This document shows, in pieces, positions 48,537 through 57,526 of a DNA stretch of 64,000 nucleotides. This DNA is from Caryophanales bacterium UBA4278. GTDB taxonomy: Bacteria; Bacillota_I; Bacilli_A; RFN20; CAG-826. A program made the position numbers and the translations under genes. The number at the start of each line of letters is the position of its first letter. The first letter of the stretch is position 1. The notes under the pieces are model-generated. The model worked only from the letters and a program-made list of their open reading frames with translations, did not search any database and had not been told where the DNA came from. Location: contig DGVS01000008.1 in assembly GCA_002395065.1 (NCBI GenBank), positions 1-64,000 of the forward strand, in the 5' to 3' direction.

Positions 48537-50023
48537 TAGTCGCGGTTTAAATAGCTTACACGTTCTTTTTCCAAGGCAAGAATTTGCTCACTTGCTTCTT
48601 TAGAAGGAGAATCAAATTTGCAGAATGCTTTACGGAATAATAATTCAACAGTTCCCATCTTTCCAGAACGGTTCTTCACGATTTGAACATTGACCATAAT
48701 TGTGTCTTCTCCGCCTTCAGCACGAGCAATCTTTTGCTGTGCCTCGTTCACAGCGTCATTTTGTTTTTCGAAAATGGATTTATTTGCTCCACCACTATTA
48801 ACAGTCATTCTATTTTCTTGAAGCATCATAACAATATCGGCATCTTGTTCAATAGAACCGGATTCACGAAGGTCTGATAGTTGTGGGTTGGCGTTAACAC
48901 GATTTTCAATGTTACGATTTAACTGAGCAACACCAATAACTGGAATTTGTAAATCCATTGCCAGTTTTTTAAGTGTTTGGGAAATCATTTGTACCTCTAG
49001 TTGTCGGGATTCTGATTTGGTTTTACCAACAACGCGAACAAGGCCGATATAGTCAACAATAATAAGTGATAAATCTGGTTCTTTGTTTTTAAGTTTGCGG
49101 CATTTTGCGGCAAGGTCAAACAAAGAGATACCAGACGTGTCATCAACATAAATCTTGGTTTCACCAAGACGTTCACAGGATTGTTGCAATTTTAATCTTG
49201 TATTTGGAGTGATGTTATAACCGGTTTGTAACCAGTCAAATGGAACGTTAGCATCACCCGAAACTAAACGCTTAAATAGCAAATCTGAAGGCATTTCTAA
49301 TGAGAAATATGCAACAGGATAGCCTCGTAACGCAGCATTCATTGCTAGGTTTAATGAAAGGGCCGTTTTGCCAACTCCTGGACGAGCAGCAATGACAATA
49401 AATTCGCCTTTATGGAACCCGTGAGTTAACAAGTTCATCTTCGGGAAACCTGTTGGAACGCCTGTAACAGTGTCGTCAGATGTTGTTGCTCTTAAATCTT
49501 TAAATTCCTGAGAAAGTTTAGTTGTTACCTCTCGTGCTGATTGGAAATCACCAATACGGCGTCTTTCAGTAACAGTATTAATTGCTTTTTCACTGATTGA
49601 TAAGAAATCCGAAACATTGTCGATATCGTTGTTCTTATAGTTGTCTTCAATTTTTTCAAGTGTTTCCAAGAAATGTCTTAAAAGAGATTGGTCTTGGACG
49701 ATCTTGATATAGTTTTCAATGTTAGCGAATGTTACAACACTATCAGCGAGTTCAAGAAGGTATTCTGGACCGCCTGATGTTTCTAAATCTTTAGCGTTGA
49801 TTAATTCATCAACGACTGTTTGAACGTCAACTGCTGTTCCACGTTTAAAACAACGTTGCATAGCTTGGAAAATAACAACGTGATTCTTATTCTCTGGAAA
49901 GAAATCATCATCGGTTAATTTGCCAACGCCATCACTTAAAATTGAGGAGCTCTTTAGCATTGCACCCAGTACGGCTTTTTCGGCTTCTGTGTTATGAGGT
50001 AAATCTTTTTTATTAATTGCCAT
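48536..50023 (-). CDS. dnaB: Replicative DNA helicase
   Basis: A 495-residue hexameric DnaB-family helicase. The N-terminal helical domain LPHNTEAEKAVLGAML is at 7-22, Walker A AARPGVGKTALSLN near 208, Walker B LIIVDYIGLV near 315, and arginine-finger-type and DnaB motifs VAQLNRNIENRVNANPQLSDLRESGSIEQD follow (near 358-388; only the segment positions matter). AGGAGGAGACT precedes the ATG. It is in the rplI-gdpP operon typical of Bacilli. Confidence 0.97.
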   Translation of the reverse strand: MAINKKDLPHNTEAEKAVLGAMLKSSSILSDGVGKLTDDDFFPENKNHVVIFQAMQRCFKRGTAVDVQTVVDELINAKDLETSGGPEYLLELADSVVTFANIENYIKIVQDQSLLRHFLETLEKIEDNYKNNDIDNVSDFLSISEKAINTVTERRRIGDFQSAREVTTKLSQEFKDLRATTSDDTVTGVPTGFPKMNLLTHGFHKGEFIVIAARPGVGKTALSLNLAMNAALRGYPVAYFSLEMPSDLLFKRLVSGDANVPFDWLQTGYNITPNTRLKLQQSCERLGETKIYVDDTSGISLFDLAAKCRKLKNKEPDLSLIIVDYIGLVRVVGKTKSESRQLEVQMISQTLKKLAMDLQIPVIGVAQLNRNIENRVNANPQLSDLRESGSIEQDADIVMMLQENRMTVNSGGANKSIFEKQNDAVNEAQQKIARAEGGEDTIMVNVQIVKNRSGKMGTVELLFRKAFCKFDSPSKEASEQILALEKERVSYLNRD

Positions 50024-50034
50024 AGTCTCCTCCT

Positions 50035-50484
50035 TTACTTACTTTCTGTGACATGAACGTTAATTTCGCCAATCACACCTTTGTATAATTCAATTTGTAA
50101 TTTTGTATATCCGAATGAATCAACGACTGCTTTATTGACGAATTTTCGCTTGTCGATTTCAATGTTATATTTGCTTTGTAATTCGGCGGCAATTTGTTTA
50201 GACGAGATTGTTCCAAACATTCTTCCACCTGTCCCAGCATTTGCACTAAATTCAAGAACAATATCTTTGAGTTTTACAGCAATATCTTTGGCTTTTGCAA
50301 TGTTTTTTGCAATTTCTGCTGCCTCATCTGCTTTTTGATTATTTAGAATCTCGAGAGACTTTTCTGAATACATAACTGCAAGACCATGAGGAATCAAATA
50401 ATTTGCGCCATAACCGTCTTTTACATTGACGATTTCTTGTTTCTTTCCAACGCCTTTAACGTCCTTTAATAAGATAACTTTCAT
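50035..50484 (-). CDS. rplI: 50S ribosomal protein L9
   Basis: A 149-residue L9 with the N-terminal domain VILLKDVKGVGKKQEIVNVKDGYGANYLIP (residues 3-32), a central helix and a C-terminal RNA-binding domain. CCGGAGAAACG precedes the ATG, which overlaps the gdpP stop (TAATG). Confidence 0.97.
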   Translation of the reverse strand: MKVILLKDVKGVGKKQEIVNVKDGYGANYLIPHGLAVMYSEKSLEILNNQKADEAAEIAKNIAKAKDIAVKLKDIVLEFSANAGTGGRMFGTISSKQIAAELQSKYNIEIDKRKFVNKAVVDSFGYTKLQIELYKGVIGEINVHVTESK

Positions 50485-52499
50485 TATCGTTTCTCCGGCA
50501 CGGTTCGTGCATCATTTAAGTATTCTTTCAAAACATCCAAAAGCTTCTCTTCAACCTTATCGATTGGGGTGTTTTTGAATGCTCCAGCAGCCATCGTAAA
50601 GTGACCACCACCATTCATCTTTTCTGCGAGCAATTGAACGTTTACTGTTCCATCGCTTCGGCATGATATACGTGTTTCATTTGTGCCTGTGCGGCCAATG
50701 ACAAAGCATGCGTTCACACCTTTCATCTGCATACATTGGTTTCCAACTTTCGCAAGTGTCGCTTGTTCGATGATGTCTTCTTCATCGGCGACGCAATATA
50801 CAACACCATAAGCCGGTGTCTTTAAACTAGAAATAATGTGAGTAATAAGTGTATATTCCTCAAAATCATCCTTGAGGAAGTCATCAGCAATAGAGTTATC
50901 AGCACCCATTTCCTTGAGAATCATGGATGCTTCAAACGTTCTAATACCACAACTCTTCGATTTGAAATAGTTGGAATCCATAAAGATTCCAGAAAGCATA
51001 ATTGTAGCGTATGCGCTTGGAATATTAATGCGTGGGTTCGCGCTTGAATAACGAATTAATTCAGCAATCATTTCGCAAGAAGATGAAGCGCTTGGTTCAA
51101 TATAATTGAACACCGGTGATTCAATAAACTCTTCACTACGACGGTGATGGTCAATAACCATAACTTTTGTTGCTTTTTCAAGCACCTTTGGTGCCATAGT
51201 CATTGATGGCCTGTGAATATCACAAACAATAACCAATGTGTTTGATTTAATTGTTGGCAATGCATCATCTGGTGAAATAGTTAATTTTTCCATTTCGTCA
51301 CGTGAAAATGAGGAGGTCATAGCAGAACGTGTCTTACGTTCCGTGTTTTTTGGATCATAAATGATCTTCGCGGACTTTCCGCAATAGTCACACACAGCTT
51401 TCATGCCTAAGCACGCACCAATAGCGTCCATATCGGCCACCGCGTGTCCCATGATTAGGACATTCGCGGAGTTACGAATTAATGATAAAACTGAGTCCGC
51501 CATAACACGAACTTTAACTTTGTTACGGCTTTCTTGAGCTTCAACTTTTCCACCGAAAAATTTAAGTGGTTGGCCATACGGAGAAACAACAACTTGGTCG
51601 CCTCCACGAGACATAGCGATTTCAATCGCTGCGCTTGTCATTTCGTTTAACTTATTAATATCTGGAATGTCATGGGCAAACGCCATTGATAATGTTGGAG
51701 GAGTATCTTCGTTTTCGCTAATCAAATGGATTTTCTCTAATAAAGAGAACTTGTCGGCCTCCATTCTTTGAAGCGATTCGTAGTTACAAACAAGGAAGTA
51801 AGCGTCGTTGCGATAGCGACGTAACAATACGTCGAATTCATCACAATAATTAAAAATTTCGTTACGAATCTTCGAAATAGTATCGTTTGAGTCATCTGAA
51901 CTTTCTGAAACATCGGAGTAATTATCAATAATTACCATACCGATTACTGTACTATTTTTTGTAGCGTAAGCAGTTGTTGTTTCTAAATCAGTATTATCTT
52001 TAAAGATATATAAGCCGGCATCTGGTAAATATTTAACTTCATAGTTACGAGAGTTAATGACCAATTTACAAACAGCATCTCCGCCTTTTTGGATTTCTTG
52101 TAGCTTTGGTTGCCACTCTAAAATATTCTGATCAAGGATTTCTAGGTTTCGATCATGGAAGATATCGTTCATCCAAATAACAATGTTATTTTCATCAACA
52201 ACAACTAGCCCGATCATGCCAAAATTATAGGCTTCTTGAACATCTCCACCAATTAGGTCGGCGGCTCTTAAATCTGTTTTCTTTCGCTTATAAGAAAAAA
52301 CAAGGATTGAAACCCATACAAAAATCATATCTAAACCAGCCAAAACCGCGGTACCGACATAAAATGTTTCGATTGTTAATTTGGTTTTTAACTCTAAAAC
52401 ATTTTCAAAATAAAAGATGCCAAAAAGAGCAATTATTGCGAGTTCAACAACAATAAGAATAAAAGCGACTAATTTAAACGTGGAGGCTGTCTTTTTCAT
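50484..52499 (-). CDS. gdpP: Cyclic-di-AMP phosphodiesterase
   Basis: A 671-residue GdpP (YybT). Two N-terminal membrane helices (about 8-32 and 38-68) are followed by a PAS-like domain, a degenerate GGDEF domain (about 180-310), and the DHH-DHHA1 phosphodiesterase. In the DHH domain, MGHAVADMDAIGA near 350 and VIDHHRRSE near 445 carry the metal ligands. The DHHA1 glycine-rich GGGHFTMAAGAF is near 636. It degrades c-di-AMP and thereby affects potassium and cell-wall homeostasis. No Shine-Dalgarno sequence is present; a palindromic -10 region (52508-52524) lies just upstream. Confidence 0.95.
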   Translation of the reverse strand: MKKTASTFKLVAFILIVVELAIIALFGIFYFENVLELKTKLTIETFYVGTAVLAGLDMIFVWVSILVFSYKRKKTDLRAADLIGGDVQEAYNFGMIGLVVVDENNIVIWMNDIFHDRNLEILDQNILEWQPKLQEIQKGGDAVCKLVINSRNYEVKYLPDAGLYIFKDNTDLETTTAYATKNSTVIGMVIIDNYSDVSESSDDSNDTISKIRNEIFNYCDEFDVLLRRYRNDAYFLVCNYESLQRMEADKFSLLEKIHLISENEDTPPTLSMAFAHDIPDINKLNEMTSAAIEIAMSRGGDQVVVSPYGQPLKFFGGKVEAQESRNKVKVRVMADSVLSLIRNSANVLIMGHAVADMDAIGACLGMKAVCDYCGKSAKIIYDPKNTERKTRSAMTSSFSRDEMEKLTISPDDALPTIKSNTLVIVCDIHRPSMTMAPKVLEKATKVMVIDHHRRSEEFIESPVFNYIEPSASSSCEMIAELIRYSSANPRINIPSAYATIMLSGIFMDSNYFKSKSCGIRTFEASMILKEMGADNSIADDFLKDDFEEYTLITHIISSLKTPAYGVVYCVADEEDIIEQATLAKVGNQCMQMKGVNACFVIGRTGTNETRISCRSDGTVNVQLLAEKMNGGGHFTMAAGAFKNTPIDKVEEKLLDVLKEYLNDARTVPEKR

Positions 52500-52507
52500 A
52501 AATGAGT

Positions 52508-52524
52508 ATTGATATTATATCAAT
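52508..52524. promoter_or_regulatory. Palindromic -10 region of gdpP
   Basis: ATTGATATTATATCAAT (plus strand) is a 7-1-7-type inverted repeat around a single base. It contains the minus-strand TATAAT (52514-52519) 14 bases before the gdpP ATG, so a protein bound here would block the promoter. Confidence 0.55.
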
Positions 52525-52543
52525 TATCTAGAAGAGAAAGAAA

Positions 52544-52604
52544 CAAAAAAAGAGCAATTTTGTAGAACTAGTTCACAAAAACCGAAAAAGTTACGAATTG
52601 CTCT
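52544..52604 (-). terminator. Terminator after the flavorubredoxin gene
   Basis: On the minus strand AGAGCAATT and AATTGCTCT form a 9-bp stem with a 36-base loop, followed by seven T. The loop contains the palindrome GAACTAGTTC (52565-52574). Confidence 0.7.
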
Positions 52605-52616
52605 TATTTTTGTTAA

Positions 52617-53939
52617 TTAATCAATTTTTTGGAAATCTGAAGCCGGGTGTTTACAAATTGGACAAACAAAGTCTTTCGGAAGTTCTTCTCCTTCATACTC
52701 GACAACGAATCCACAAATCTTACAAGCAAAATGGTGTTTCTGTTTTGCCACTTCAACTTTCTTCTCGCCAGCAAGGTTTTTACTAGGCTTCATTAATTCT
52801 TCTGCTAAAGCATCAATTTGCTTTTTGTTTTCATCACTAAGTGAAGAAAGTAAACGAATTGAAGGTTCAATGAATTCGAGATTTTTGCTCTTCTCAAGTT
52901 TTTCCTTCATTAATTTTGCTGCAGCAGGAGCCCATGTACCATTCTCGATTAACGCCACAGTCTTGTTTTGGAATAAGCGTTCGGTTAGATGATCGATAAA
53001 TGTATGCATGAATGGGAAAATTTGCATGTTATAGGTTGTTGTTGCTAGAACAATTTTTGGATAGCGGAAAGCGTCTTCAACGGCTTCGGCCATATCTTCA
53101 CGAGCAAGATCGGTTATCGCGACTTTTGGACAACCTTTTTGACGAAGTTTTTCAGCTAATAATTCAGCAGCTTCTTTAGTGTGTCCATAAACGGAAGTAT
53201 AGAAAATTGCGACACCATCAGTTTCGCTCTTATATGAAGACCAAATGTCATACAAATTAAGATAGTATCCAAGGTCATTATCGAGCACTGGCCCATGAAG
53301 TGGACAAATCATTTCTAATGGCAATTTAGCGGCTTTTTGCAGGAGATTTTGTACTTGAAAACCGTATTTTCCGACAATTCCAATATAGTAACGACGAGCT
53401 TCACAAGCCCAGTCTTCTTCAACGTCTAAAGCGCCAAATTTTCCAAAGGCGTCAGCCGAGAAAAGTGTCTTAGCAACATCATCATAAGTAACCATAACTT
53501 CTGGCCAGTGAACCATTGGAGCAAAGATAAATTTTAGTGTGTGTTTTCCAAGGTTTAATGTGTCACCATCATTGACAACGAATTTGTTCTTAATTTCTGG
53601 ATGATAGAATTGCTCCATCATTGTGAAAGTCTTTGTATTTCCGACAATAAATGTATCTGGATAGACCTTCAGAAATTCAAGAATGTTTGCCGAGTGGTCT
53701 GGTTCCATGTGTTGAACAATTAAATAAGTTGGTTTTGCATCCTTCAAAACATCTTTAAGGTTTGCCAGCCATTCTTTCGTGAATTTAACATCAACGGTAT
53801 CAAAAATCGCAATTAAGTCATCCTTAATCACATAAGAGTTATACGCCATTCCGTTTGGAACGATGTATTGTCCTTCAAATAAATCTAACTTGTGGTCGTT
53901 AACACCAACATAGTAGATATCGTTACGTAATAATTTCAT
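52617..53939 (-). CDS. Flavorubredoxin (flavodiiron protein with C-terminal rubredoxin)
   Basis: A 440-residue flavodiiron protein that reduces O2 or NO. The MBL-like diiron domain has the HMEPDHS ligands near 80, VHWPEVMVTY near 145, DAFG near 165 and LHGPV near 225. The flavodoxin-like domain (about 250-390) has FYTSVYGHTKEAAE as the FMN phosphate loop. The C-terminal rubredoxin domain has CKIC and CPIC near 405-440. The rubredoxin gives it a built-in electron carrier. I chose ATG 53939 over TTG 53954 because the ATG overlaps the flavodoxin-gene stop (TAATG). Confidence 0.95.
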   Translation of the reverse strand: MKLLRNDIYYVGVNDHKLDLFEGQYIVPNGMAYNSYVIKDDLIAIFDTVDVKFTKEWLANLKDVLKDAKPTYLIVQHMEPDHSANILEFLKVYPDTFIVGNTKTFTMMEQFYHPEIKNKFVVNDGDTLNLGKHTLKFIFAPMVHWPEVMVTYDDVAKTLFSADAFGKFGALDVEEDWACEARRYYIGIVGKYGFQVQNLLQKAAKLPLEMICPLHGPVLDNDLGYYLNLYDIWSSYKSETDGVAIFYTSVYGHTKEAAELLAEKLRQKGCPKVAITDLAREDMAEAVEDAFRYPKIVLATTTYNMQIFPFMHTFIDHLTERLFQNKTVALIENGTWAPAAAKLMKEKLEKSKNLEFIEPSIRLLSSLSDENKKQIDALAEELMKPSKNLAGEKKVEVAKQKHHFACKICGFVVEYEGEELPKDFVCPICKHPASDFQKID

Positions 53940-54445
53940 TATTTTGCCACCCAATTAGCAACAACTTCATCAGATTTTTCTGCGTCATAACCACGGATTG
54001 CTAAACCTTCTTTAACAATCGCGCCTTTAACCGCTCCACGAAGTTCAAGTTCCATAAAGCCAAATGACCCTTCTTCGTTTGTACAGAAAGGTTTAACGAC
54101 CTTGCCGACAAATGAATACTGTTTTAAGAAACTGGCAATAATTCTTGGATAAGAACGATACCAAAGTGGGAATCCAATGTAAATTGTGTCATAAGCATCA
54201 ATAGATGCTGGTAGATTTGCGATCGCTGGAAGAATATTTTCTTCATATTCTTTACGAGCCCGCTTGTTGCACTCTTCATATCCAAAAGGATATTCTTCAA
54301 CTGGTTTTAAACCAATCAGTGCTCCTCCAATGATTTTTTGAATTTTTTCAGCGACAATTTCAGTAAAACCTTTGTGAATTATTTCACGATTGCCGTCGAC
54401 AATATTTTCCCCAGTGTGAGAGAAATAAACAATTAATGATGCCAT
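53939..54445 (-). CDS. Flavodoxin
   Basis: A 168-residue flavodoxin-like protein. The FMN phosphate loop SHTGEN is at residues 9-14, and IYIGFPLWYRSYPRI near 94-108 is the isoalloxazine-contacting region. AAGGAG precedes the ATG. It is cotranslated with the flavorubredoxin, for which it may be the electron donor. It could also serve the NrdG activase and the NADPH-independent thioredoxin reductase. Flavodoxins of this subgroup vary in partner, so the role is inferred. Confidence 0.88.
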   Translation of the reverse strand: MASLIVYFSHTGENIVDGNREIIHKGFTEIVAEKIQKIIGGALIGLKPVEEYPFGYEECNKRARKEYEENILPAIANLPASIDAYDTIYIGFPLWYRSYPRIIASFLKQYSFVGKVVKPFCTNEEGSFGFMELELRGAVKGAIVKEGLAIRGYDAEKSDEVVANWVAK

Positions 54446-54521
54446 ACTAAACTCCTTAAAAATAGTTTACCAAATTATGAAGCTAGACAACAATACTTAA
54501 TTATAAATAATTAATGTTGTC

Positions 54522-55766
54522 TTAATTTGTTTTGGTTTCTTTCTTTGGAAAACCTACTGTTCGGCCTTTAAAAACATCATACATTAATAAAATTAATGAA
54601 ACCATGATTAATGATGATCCGATTAAGAGGTTGAGGTTCTCATTATTTAAATAATAAGTATTAAATAAGTAGTTATTGTATCCCTGGAATGTGCCAGCAA
54701 CTGCTAAGAATGAAATGTACCATTTCTTTGGGCATACAGCGACATAAAGAATCGCTATAATTTCCGCAATATAGAAATATCTTTCATGCATTGATGGGAG
54801 CACATATGGAGCAAATAAAGTAACAAGGAAGGTGACTTTGATAATGTCTTCCAATGTGACGTCTTTATAAGTTAAGAATAAGAACACGAGAAGCACAAAA
54901 ATTAAAGCGACACCAAAGTAGGTTGCTGCTGGGACAAGATGCTCAATAACCGATTCATTTGTTACAATCGATTTATACATAAAAGCGTAGACGCTTGGAG
55001 CGTTCATCACTAGATATGGATATTCTTCAGTTTGTTCAAAATAAACATTGATGCATGAGTGAAAACTTCTTCCGCATGCCATCGCTGGAATCATACAAAT
55101 AACATAGATGACCGGTACTAAAAGAAGCCAATAGAGCTTAAATCTCTTTTTAAACCATAAGAATACTAAAACTGGTAAGAAGAAAATGCTTTGTAGCTTA
55201 AATGCAAACGAGAACCCAAAGGCAACTGAAGCCCAACATGATTTCCCTTTTAATACAAAGAATAATGAAAGAACAATAAAGAATGCATAAATTGCGTCGC
55301 ATTGCCCCCAGAACGCACTATTTAAGAATACTTGTGGAAGGAATAGAGCAAGGAAAACGCCAAGAAGCGTAATCGAATCATGTTTCTTTAAAATAAATTT
55401 CAATATGAAGAAAATTAAGATTGCTGATCCAAGTTCAAATCCCATGGAAATGTACTTAATCGCAAAATTAAAAGCGTTGCCCTCCACATCAAGTTTGAAA
55501 ATGGAAAGGAAAGCTAAGAAATACATATATGTTGGTGTATAGTCCGCATCGTCACTAGCCAAAAACGCCTTTGGATCTTCAACTAAAGATTCGTACCAAG
55601 GTTTTAAGAAATTGTAATAATCACCGCTTTTCTTGGTCATTAAAGGAATGCGAATGACAACTGCTAAAGCAACGATGCCAACTAAGGCAATCCAAAACCA
55701 ATACTTCTGGATAAAATTAATTACCCAGTCTCTTACTCTAGTAAAAAATAAGCCAACTTTTGCCAT
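54522..55766 (-). CDS. Membrane glycosyltransferase, GT-C type
   Basis: A 414-residue protein with about ten to twelve membrane helices. The first extracytoplasmic loop holds acidic residues (SDDADY near 74) as in GT-C enzymes that use polyprenyl-phosphate sugars. Resemblance is to the GT87 or ArnT-like groups, but the exact family is uncertain. It is cotranscribed (1-base gap) with the GT2 enzyme, which would make the polyprenyl-phosphate sugar. The acceptor is unknown; a glycolipid, teichoic acid or protein are all possible. Confidence 0.75.
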   Translation of the reverse strand: MAKVGLFFTRVRDWVINFIQKYWFWIALVGIVALAVVIRIPLMTKKSGDYYNFLKPWYESLVEDPKAFLASDDADYTPTYMYFLAFLSIFKLDVEGNAFNFAIKYISMGFELGSAILIFFILKFILKKHDSITLLGVFLALFLPQVFLNSAFWGQCDAIYAFFIVLSLFFVLKGKSCWASVAFGFSFAFKLQSIFFLPVLVFLWFKKRFKLYWLLLVPVIYVICMIPAMACGRSFHSCINVYFEQTEEYPYLVMNAPSVYAFMYKSIVTNESVIEHLVPAATYFGVALIFVLLVFLFLTYKDVTLEDIIKVTFLVTLFAPYVLPSMHERYFYIAEIIAILYVAVCPKKWYISFLAVAGTFQGYNNYLFNTYYLNNENLNLLIGSSLIMVSLILLMYDVFKGRTVGFPKKETKTN

Positions 55767-55767
55767 A

Positions 55768-56721
55768 TTATTTGTCGTCCGTTGTTTTTTCGATGAAGTA
55801 ATGTGGACGTTTCTTAACTTCGGTATTTACTTTTCCAAGATATAAACCAATCATTCCCAAAGCAGAGAGAATGATTCCAGTATTTAAAGCAATAAAACCA
55901 AAAAGATAATAGAAAATTGAGAAGTTATAAACTCCGCACAAGTGAAGAATTCCAATCGTGAGCATAAATAAACACGATAAAGAAATAAAAGCGATACCGC
56001 ATTTACCAATTGCAGTTAATGGTTTTGACGAAAATGAAGTCATTCCATCACTTGCAAGAGTAAGCATCTTAGATAACTTATAATGTGTCTCACCTTGTTG
56101 ACGAGCCAAACGGTCATATTCAACCTTTGCTGATGGATAGCCAATTTGAGGAACGATTCCTCTTAGAAATAAATTCGATTCTCGATAAGAGAGTAAAGCT
56201 TCGACTGCACGATACGAAAGAAGTCGAAAATCAGCTGAATCTTCAACAATCTCGACACCAAGACGCTTCATAAATTTATAGTAAGATTGAGCGGTTTTTC
56301 TTTTAAAGATCGAATCTGTTTTGCGTTTCTTTCTCACACCATAAACAACATCGTTTCCATCAAGATATTTTTGAACCATTTCACCGGTTACATTAATGTC
56401 GTCTTGAAGATCAACGTCCATTGTAATTGTGAAATCTGCTTTCTTTTTATAAGCGTATTCCAAACCCGCTTCAACCGCGTATTGGTGGCCCTTATTTCGG
56501 GAAAGCTTAACTCCGACAACAAACTTCGATTTTCCTGACAATTCCTCAATAATTGACCAAGTTTTATCTTTAGAACCATCATCAACAAAAACAACTTTTG
56601 AATCTTTTGAAATGAGATTTTCAGCAACTAGTTGTTCATAAGATTTAAAAATTCTTTCTGCAGAAGGATTTAAACATTCTTCTTCGTTATAACAAGGAAA
56701 TATCCAATAAAGAGTTTTCAT
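55768..56721 (-). CDS. GT2 polyprenyl-phosphate glycosyltransferase (GtrB/DPM-like)
   Basis: A 317-residue GT2 enzyme. The N-terminal domain has WIFPCYNEEECL at 5-16, VFVDDGSKDKTW near 44, and the metal-binding TMDVDLQDD near 105. Two membrane helices follow near 240-305, as in GtrB-type enzymes that load undecaprenyl phosphate with glucose or another sugar. ATG 56721 was chosen over 56760 because TTGGAGCCCC lies upstream and the family starts at MKTLYWIFP. The downstream GT-C gene would use its product. Confidence 0.9.
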   Translation of the reverse strand: MKTLYWIFPCYNEEECLNPSAERIFKSYEQLVAENLISKDSKVVFVDDGSKDKTWSIIEELSGKSKFVVGVKLSRNKGHQYAVEAGLEYAYKKKADFTITMDVDLQDDINVTGEMVQKYLDGNDVVYGVRKKRKTDSIFKRKTAQSYYKFMKRLGVEIVEDSADFRLLSYRAVEALLSYRESNLFLRGIVPQIGYPSAKVEYDRLARQQGETHYKLSKMLTLASDGMTSFSSKPLTAIGKCGIAFISLSCLFMLTIGILHLCGVYNFSIFYYLFGFIALNTGIILSALGMIGLYLGKVNTEVKKRPHYFIEKTTDDK

Positions 56722-56780
56722 AATTGGGGCTCCAATACGTGTGTATTTATAATAAAACACGCATCAAGAATAAAGCAATA

Positions 56781-56809
56781 AAAAAAGCCATCCACAGAGG
56801 ACGGCTTTT
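56781..56809 (-). terminator. Terminator after rpsR
   Basis: On the minus strand AAAGCCGTCC pairs with GGATGGCTTT (loop TCTGT-like, with G-T pairs), followed by T-rich sequence. Confidence 0.85.
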
Positions 56810-56822
56810 AATCTTTGAATTA

Positions 56823-57050
56823 TTAGTCTTGCACGTATGGAAGTAAGGCCATATAACGAGCGTTCTTGATTGCTTTCGCAAGTTCACGTTGATATTTGGC
56901 ACAGGTTCCAGTCGAATGACGGGAAGCAATTTTTCCAGTTGGTGTAATAAATTTACTAAGTAATTCGGCGTCCTTATAATCGATGTATTTCACTTTATTC
57001 TTAGTGAAGTAGCACACCTTCTTATGAGGTCTAATCTTTTTGAATCCCAT
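56823..57050 (-). CDS. rpsR: 30S ribosomal protein S18
   Basis: A 75-residue S18, matching family length. The motif KFITPTGKIASRHSTGTC near 35-52 and RELAKAIKNARYMALLPY near 55-72 are diagnostic. It is the last gene of rpsF-ssb-rpsR; GAAAGGAT precedes the ATG. A Cys pair (residues 13 and 52) may be the remains of a metal-binding set found in some S18 proteins, but this is unproven. Confidence 0.97.
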   Translation of the reverse strand: MGFKKIRPHKKVCYFTKNKVKYIDYKDAELLSKFITPTGKIASRHSTGTCAKYQRELAKAIKNARYMALLPYVQD

Positions 57051-57066
57051 AAATTATCCTTTCTTA

Positions 57067-57507
57067 TTAGAATGGTAAGTCGTCATCAGTAACTTCAATG
57101 GAATCTAAATTTTTAGATTCATCCGCTGGAGTTTCGTCATGAACTTCATCATAAACGATTTCTTCGTTCGGAATCTCGCGGTTCTTTGAAGCTGGATCTA
57201 AGAATGTGACATAGTCAGCCACAATTTCGATTACTGATGCTTTTGTACCATCACGGCGCTCGAATGTGCGTTGGCGGATACGTCCGTCGACACCTGCTAA
57301 CGAGCCTTTGCGAAGGAACTTAGCACAATTGTCAGCTTGGTTATTAAACACTGTGACACCAATAAATGTTGTTGTTTTGTTTCCTTGCGCATCTTTTACG
57401 CGGTCATCAACCGCAAGTGTGAATGAGCACACAGCAACTTCTGTGTTCGTGCGTCTGAGCTCAGGATCACGAGTTAGTCTACCGACTAAGCAAATTCGAT
57501 TCATCAT
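57067..57507 (-). CDS. ssb: Single-stranded DNA-binding protein
   Basis: A 146-residue SSB. The OB-fold domain covers about 1-110, with MMNRICLVGRLTRDPELR at the start. A flexible acidic linker follows, and the C-terminal tip DDDLPF is the standard partner-binding motif. GAGGAGGAGATTACATT precedes the first ATG. It lies between rpsF and rpsR. Confidence 0.96.
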   Translation of the reverse strand: MMNRICLVGRLTRDPELRRTNTEVAVCSFTLAVDDRVKDAQGNKTTTFIGVTVFNNQADNCAKFLRKGSLAGVDGRIRQRTFERRDGTKASVIEIVADYVTFLDPASKNREIPNEEIVYDEVHDETPADESKNLDSIEVTDDDLPF

Positions 57508-57526
57508 AATGTAATCTCCTCCTCAA

